From positions 1-64,000 of the forward strand of contig CAIKGD010000046.1 in assembly GCA_903826865.1 (NCBI GenBank): a stretch of 64,000 bases of DNA. The letters run 5' to 3'. Both the position numbers and the translations under genes were made by a program. Source of the stretch: an uncultured Verrucomicrobiota bacterium. GTDB lineage: Bacteria > Verrucomicrobiota > Kiritimatiellia > Kiritimatiellales > Tichowtungiaceae. The notes under the pieces are model-generated. The model saw nothing but the letters and a program-made list of their open reading frames with translations, made no database searches and had not been told where the DNA came from. Positions 60,449 to 64,000 of this stretch are shown one piece after another (positions within the stretch are counted from its first letter, which is position 1; the number at the start of each line of letters is the position of its first letter).

Positions 60449-63349
60449 TCACGGTTCAAAAGTAATCGAACGAATCTGGAACACACCGGTCGAGTCGCCA
60501 TGAGAATTCCCCAGCAGACCGATTTCCAGAATCTGATCCAGATCGAGCTTGCCGTTATCATCCACAGTGCCGCTTGAGCCGATCGAAGTAAACTCACTGA
60601 GATTCACTTTGACCGTCTGCCACCGGTCGCGAACCGCCACATCCACATCTGCAACAGCACGGTACAACGCACCGCTTGGGTCAACCAGCATCATGGACAA
60701 AGTGAAACCACTTGGGTTGGAGAACTTCATCTCCAGCGTAACCTGCCGGAAACCTCCTAAATCCTGAGGCCGGTCAAACGGCATTTTGACAACTCCCCAC
60801 CCCTGTTTACGGCTGCCATTAAACACATAGTTTACTTGCACAACATTGCCGCCCGTCGTCTTTACAGTCCAATTCCTGCCGGGTGAACTGTCGGTCCATT
60901 TCGAGGCGGAAATGTCAATCGTGCGCGGCTTGAGATCGAGATACTTACGCAACTTTAAAGAGATTTTCCGCGTAAGCACATACGGCTCGTCCATGATACC
61001 TTTTAATTGCACTTCGAAGTGCATTGCAGGTGATGCCAAGCCCATACCCTTTTCATTCGGCGGGATGACAACAGTCAACGGCACCGTCCTTCTTTCGCCG
61101 GCAGCAAGCGTTACCATTAATTGACTCGGTTCACTTTGCCATCCCTGAGGAAGCCGCGGCTGCACATGCACTGTCACCGGCCGGTCAAACACATTGTCCA
61201 ACTTGATGTCGGCCCTGATTTGCGAATCGTCCATCACCAGATCAGGCACCTGGTCAACAGTGACCGGAACCACAACCTCACCGGCCTCACCCGCCGCATC
61301 AAACACATAGGCTGGATCAACCTTTGCTTCGATGATCCGGATATCACCGGCACGCTGAAGCATCAGATTTTCCGTTCCAACAATATTTTCATACCGCACC
61401 GGCTGAGCAGAACGAACGAAAAAGACGTGCCGGTCATCCGCCCGTTCATCCTTGAACACCGCCCAGCGTCCCGAGGACCCATCCTCCGGAGTTTTGGCAA
61501 AGCGATAAAGGTAGAGCTCGTCATCCCCGCCCTTTACACGGCCTTTCATCGTAATGCCGGCCAAAGCGCGTGTCATCTGACAAAACGCGGCCACCTGCTT
61601 CTTGGGAATCGCATGTTCCGGGTTCTCATAGGTGAATCCGTAATAAAACGGATTAGGCAGGCCGCCGACTCCCGGGAGATGAAACCAGTACATCCGGTCT
61701 ACGCCGCCGTCCAGAAGCATCAGATTCATTTTGACCATAAAGCGTGCAACCTCAGCTTCATTGTACATTTTAATACCCGGGAATCGCTGCGGTTTATTCA
61801 TTGGCCGGTCACTGCCCTGATAACCAATCTCAGTTGTCCACAGCGCCGGCGGATTGCCGGAATTTTTATCAGAGGCCAACTGCTTCAATCTGCGCAGTTC
61901 CTGATCAATACCTCTGACGTCAGGCGAGGTTAAACCATAGGGGTGAAATGACAGTACATCCATTTTGCCGGCGCCTCCGGCATTCAAAACCTGCTCAATA
62001 TAGGTCAGCAGAATATTGCTTGGACAGATGCCGACCACCATCTTACCGGGATGTGTGCTTTTCAGCCTGTCATATGCTGCAGCCAAATAGCGTGCGTAAT
62101 CCTCTGCCGATCCGGGGAATCCACAGTTGGGCTCATTAAATATTTCGTACGCCTCCACATACGGCGCGGTCTGGCTCACCACCGCATCAAGCGCTTTCAG
62201 AGCGGTCGGCACATCAAGTCTCCCCTGATCATCAAGCATCCAGCCAGGCGCACCGGTCAGCATCGCTAACAGACCCGCTCCGGTTTCCTTTACTAAATAA
62301 TCCAACAAACTTGAATCCATCCGAAAAATATCGTTGCTTCCCAAATTCTGGAAGAATCCATGCAGGCGGATTCCCCCCGCGCCCATCCGTTTGATTTGCT
62401 GTGCGCTCTGTCGATAATTCGAATCGCCCATCGTAATTGAAAAGCGCGGATCCGGCAAAGGAGGCGGCAGCGTTGTGACAACGAACGCATCCTGGCCCTT
62501 AACCAAGCCACCCCCTACCGACCAATGAATTCTGTAAAAACCCGGTTTTGCAACAGGAATCTCGAACTCCTGCCGCTCTGATGCGCCTTCATGGACAGCA
62601 AAACTCCCCTGTCCTGCACTCTGATCGTTATAATCAGTTAACTGGTATTCAAACAGCAGGGGTGCCAGACTCTGATCGGGATGAGGACAACTTACATGGA
62701 CAACAAAACGAGGTGTTTCTGTGTTATAGAAAATCCGTGTCGATTCAGTGCAGCTAAGACCGGCCTCCAGCGGCGCAAAGGCTTGAAAGCCATCAACTTT
62801 TGCTGCGGAACCGACTTCCACCTCATCCAAATCCATTTGTAAAAATGTCGAAAACACCACTTGAAAAGATCGCATCTGAGCTGCCGTCAGCGGCAAACTG
62901 AACTCGAATCGCTGCCAGTGCGGCAATAGTTTAAAGGTCTGAGTACCGCTGCAGGTGTGTACTGAACTGTCCGGTGAAACAAATCCGAGACTGAGGCATC
63001 CCTCTCCCCGGCCGCGGGCATTAAAAGATACTGTCACCATCTGCTCCGATTTATCTGCGGTAAACCACGAGCTGAACACATCCACTGAACGACCTCGCTT
63101 CATCGCGCTAAATACCGCCAGAAAGCAATTATTGCTTTCCATGCCGACATTGACATGGCTATCCATATCCGGGAGCGACCACCACCAGCCTACATCAGAA
63201 ACATCAAATGATCCGTTATTCAGGCGGTTTTCATTCCTCATTGACAAAACTTCGGCCTTGTTTTGAATTTGTTCCGCCCCTCCTGCCGACGCCAATGCAA
63301 AAAGTCCAATTAGTACGAAAACTCTGCTTCGATTCATTTTTTTACTCAT
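60449..63349 (-). CDS. Secreted clan GH-A glycosidase with flanking binding modules
   Basis: An exported 966-residue protein (signal peptide SRVFVLIGLFALASAGGA). AAGG upstream of 63349 decides the start. Residues about 45-195 resemble a CBM4/9-type module (LNNGSFDVSDVGWWW). The TIM barrel (about 320-620) has YEIFNEPNCGFPG, the acid/base Glu after Asn, and LWTTEIGYQGSD, the nucleophile Glu, like GH39- or GH5-type enzymes. C-terminal beta domains follow, with a CBM-like end (QGWGVVKMPFDRPQDLGGFR). It likely degrades a polysaccharide outside the cell with the SGNH esterase encoded next to it. The exact GH family is uncertain. Confidence 0.85.
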   Translation of the reverse strand: MSKKMNRSRVFVLIGLFALASAGGAEQIQNKAEVLSMRNENRLNNGSFDVSDVGWWWSLPDMDSHVNVGMESNNCFLAVFSAMKRGRSVDVFSSWFTADKSEQMVTVSFNARGRGEGCLSLGFVSPDSSVHTCSGTQTFKLLPHWQRFEFSLPLTAAQMRSFQVVFSTFLQMDLDEVEVGSAAKVDGFQAFAPLEAGLSCTESTRIFYNTETPRFVVHVSCPHPDQSLAPLLFEYQLTDYNDQSAGQGSFAVHEGASERQEFEIPVAKPGFYRIHWSVGGGLVKGQDAFVVTTLPPPLPDPRFSITMGDSNYRQSAQQIKRMGAGGIRLHGFFQNLGSNDIFRMDSSLLDYLVKETGAGLLAMLTGAPGWMLDDQGRLDVPTALKALDAVVSQTAPYVEAYEIFNEPNCGFPGSAEDYARYLAAAYDRLKSTHPGKMVVGICPSNILLTYIEQVLNAGGAGKMDVLSFHPYGLTSPDVRGIDQELRRLKQLASDKNSGNPPALWTTEIGYQGSDRPMNKPQRFPGIKMYNEAEVARFMVKMNLMLLDGGVDRMYWFHLPGVGGLPNPFYYGFTYENPEHAIPKKQVAAFCQMTRALAGITMKGRVKGGDDELYLYRFAKTPEDGSSGRWAVFKDERADDRHVFFVRSAQPVRYENIVGTENLMLQRAGDIRIIEAKVDPAYVFDAAGEAGEVVVPVTVDQVPDLVMDDSQIRADIKLDNVFDRPVTVHVQPRLPQGWQSEPSQLMVTLAAGERRTVPLTVVIPPNEKGMGLASPAMHFEVQLKGIMDEPYVLTRKISLKLRKYLDLKPRTIDISASKWTDSSPGRNWTVKTTGGNVVQVNYVFNGSRKQGWGVVKMPFDRPQDLGGFRQVTLEMKFSNPSGFTLSMMLVDPSGALYRAVADVDVAVRDRWQTVKVNLSEFTSIGSSGTVDDNGKLDLDQILEIGLLGNSHGDSTGVFQIRSITFEP

Positions 63350-63651
63350 ATCTTCAACCTTCACTTATTGGCTTATTTAGTCAACATCCCGCGGGGGACA
63401 TTCATTAAATATCCCATAACAAATCCAAGTTTCTGTCAAAAATTTCTCTCTGTTTTTATTCTAACATCCTTCTTTAAAGCGGGTTGGAGCGTTTTTTACA
63501 CTCTCCCTCGTTTTCACCTGAGTTTTGATTGAATAAAGCGGGTCTCTCCAAGCTCTTCGCTTCGCACACTTGGAACAAGGAGTACCCAGTTTTTAAAAAT
63601 GATTTGATAAAGCTCGTTCGCTGATTCTGTCTGAAGCTCACTTATAATGAC
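63350..63651. other. Intergenic gap upstream of the GH-A glycosidase gene
   Basis: No gene recognised. A perfect TTGACA on the minus strand at 63439-63434 could be a -35 box for the glycosidase gene, but no good -10 follows. The rest is AT-rich with no clear structure. Confidence 0.35.
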
Positions 63652-63948
63652 TTGGCATCGGTCGTTCCGGTTCTTCAGGAGGTGCTCAGCGGCTCAAGGC
63701 ATGACTTGGAGCTCAAGCCGGAAAAAGATCGTCCGCCGCACTACCGGCATTTCCGCGTCGATCCGGCTCTGCCGCTGACCGTTCTGCCGTTTCCTGAAGA
63801 ACCAACGGCCGACTGGCATCAGCTCCAAAAAGGACATGAAAAGAAAACCGTCAGACGCATCGGCATAGTCCGAAGACGCGAGGGTTCGCCGGTGCCACCT
63901 GAAAAGTGTGTTTGTGCATACTGCAAGGCCCCCGCGGGCCGGCTTTAA
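63652..63948 (+). pseudogene. Possible transposase N-terminal fragment
   Basis: A 98-codon frame near the window edge. VPVLQEVLSGSRHDLELKPE, PHYRHFRVDPALPLTVLPFP and VPPEKCVCAYCKAPA look like the N-terminal DNA-binding part with a zinc ribbon of some transposases. It stops right after the first CxxC pair, where a second pair would be expected, so it is probably truncated or frameshifted. No ribosome site is evident. The identity is a resemblance only, and the window ends 50 bp later. Confidence 0.35.
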
Positions 63949-64000
63949 GGACTTCGACGGGGCGGTTCGCACTGACCACGCTCTTCGTAGCCTACTACAA

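Overview
The window looks like chromosomal DNA from a Verrucomicrobiota-type bacterium, most likely Kiritimatiellota or a close relative. This is inferred from gene content, not from a database search. The evidence is: several DUF4838 polysaccharide-locus proteins, a tandem pair of secretins with an Amuc_1102-like pilus protein, a divergent FtsZ in a rearranged dcw cluster, large secreted beta-sandwich proteins, and many four-helix-bundle/short-repeat insertions. No rRNA, tRNA or CRISPR was found.

Layout. (1) 1-13146, minus strand: a glycan-use locus with three DUF4838 proteins, a CBM9-like protein, an amidohydrolase, a DMT transporter, two NagB-like sugar-phosphate deaminases, a sodium:solute symporter and the broken tail of a class II aldolase. 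A degenerate IS3 orfA (13357-13591) and a DUF2934 protein follow. (2) 14104-15831: argS. (3) 16143-23927, plus strand: exopolysaccharide export genes, namely an ExeA-type ATPase, a GH43-like protein, a glycosyltransferase, a Wzz/BY-kinase-like co-polymerase and two Wza-like proteins. A strong terminator ends the run. (4) 24014-35992, minus strand: rimO, a YacP-like NYN protein, ftsZ, ftsA, ftsQ, ddl, an EEP-family enzyme, murC, murG, folC, accD and comF, a division/cell-wall run transcribed from comF towards rimO. (5) 36157-45025: an Amuc_1102-like protein, a 1375-residue surface protein and two secretins. (6) 45314-56348, minus strand: aromatic amino-acid and arylpyruvate genes (hisC, ACT protein, paaK, iorB, iorA, thioesterase, pheA), a GT2 glycosyltransferase, scpB, scpA and trpS. 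(7) 56651-63349: two secreted glycosidase-like proteins and an SGNH hydrolase. A possible transposase fragment lies at the right edge.

The most unusual signal is a set of short tandem-repeat arrays with 7- or 8-nt units. They are arranged as inverted pairs, and each locus has its own unit sequence. Two pairs enclose a four-helix-bundle (S23/IVP family) gene, one on each side of paaK. Two pairs have no gene between them and flank accD. A direct five-unit array lies inside murC, where it replaces part of the usual protein. A second repeat family, the palindrome TTCCAANNNTTGGAA, is scattered through ftsZ, murC and folC and often encodes FQTLE. FtsZ also has changes in its GTP-binding signature and in its catalytic T7 loop.
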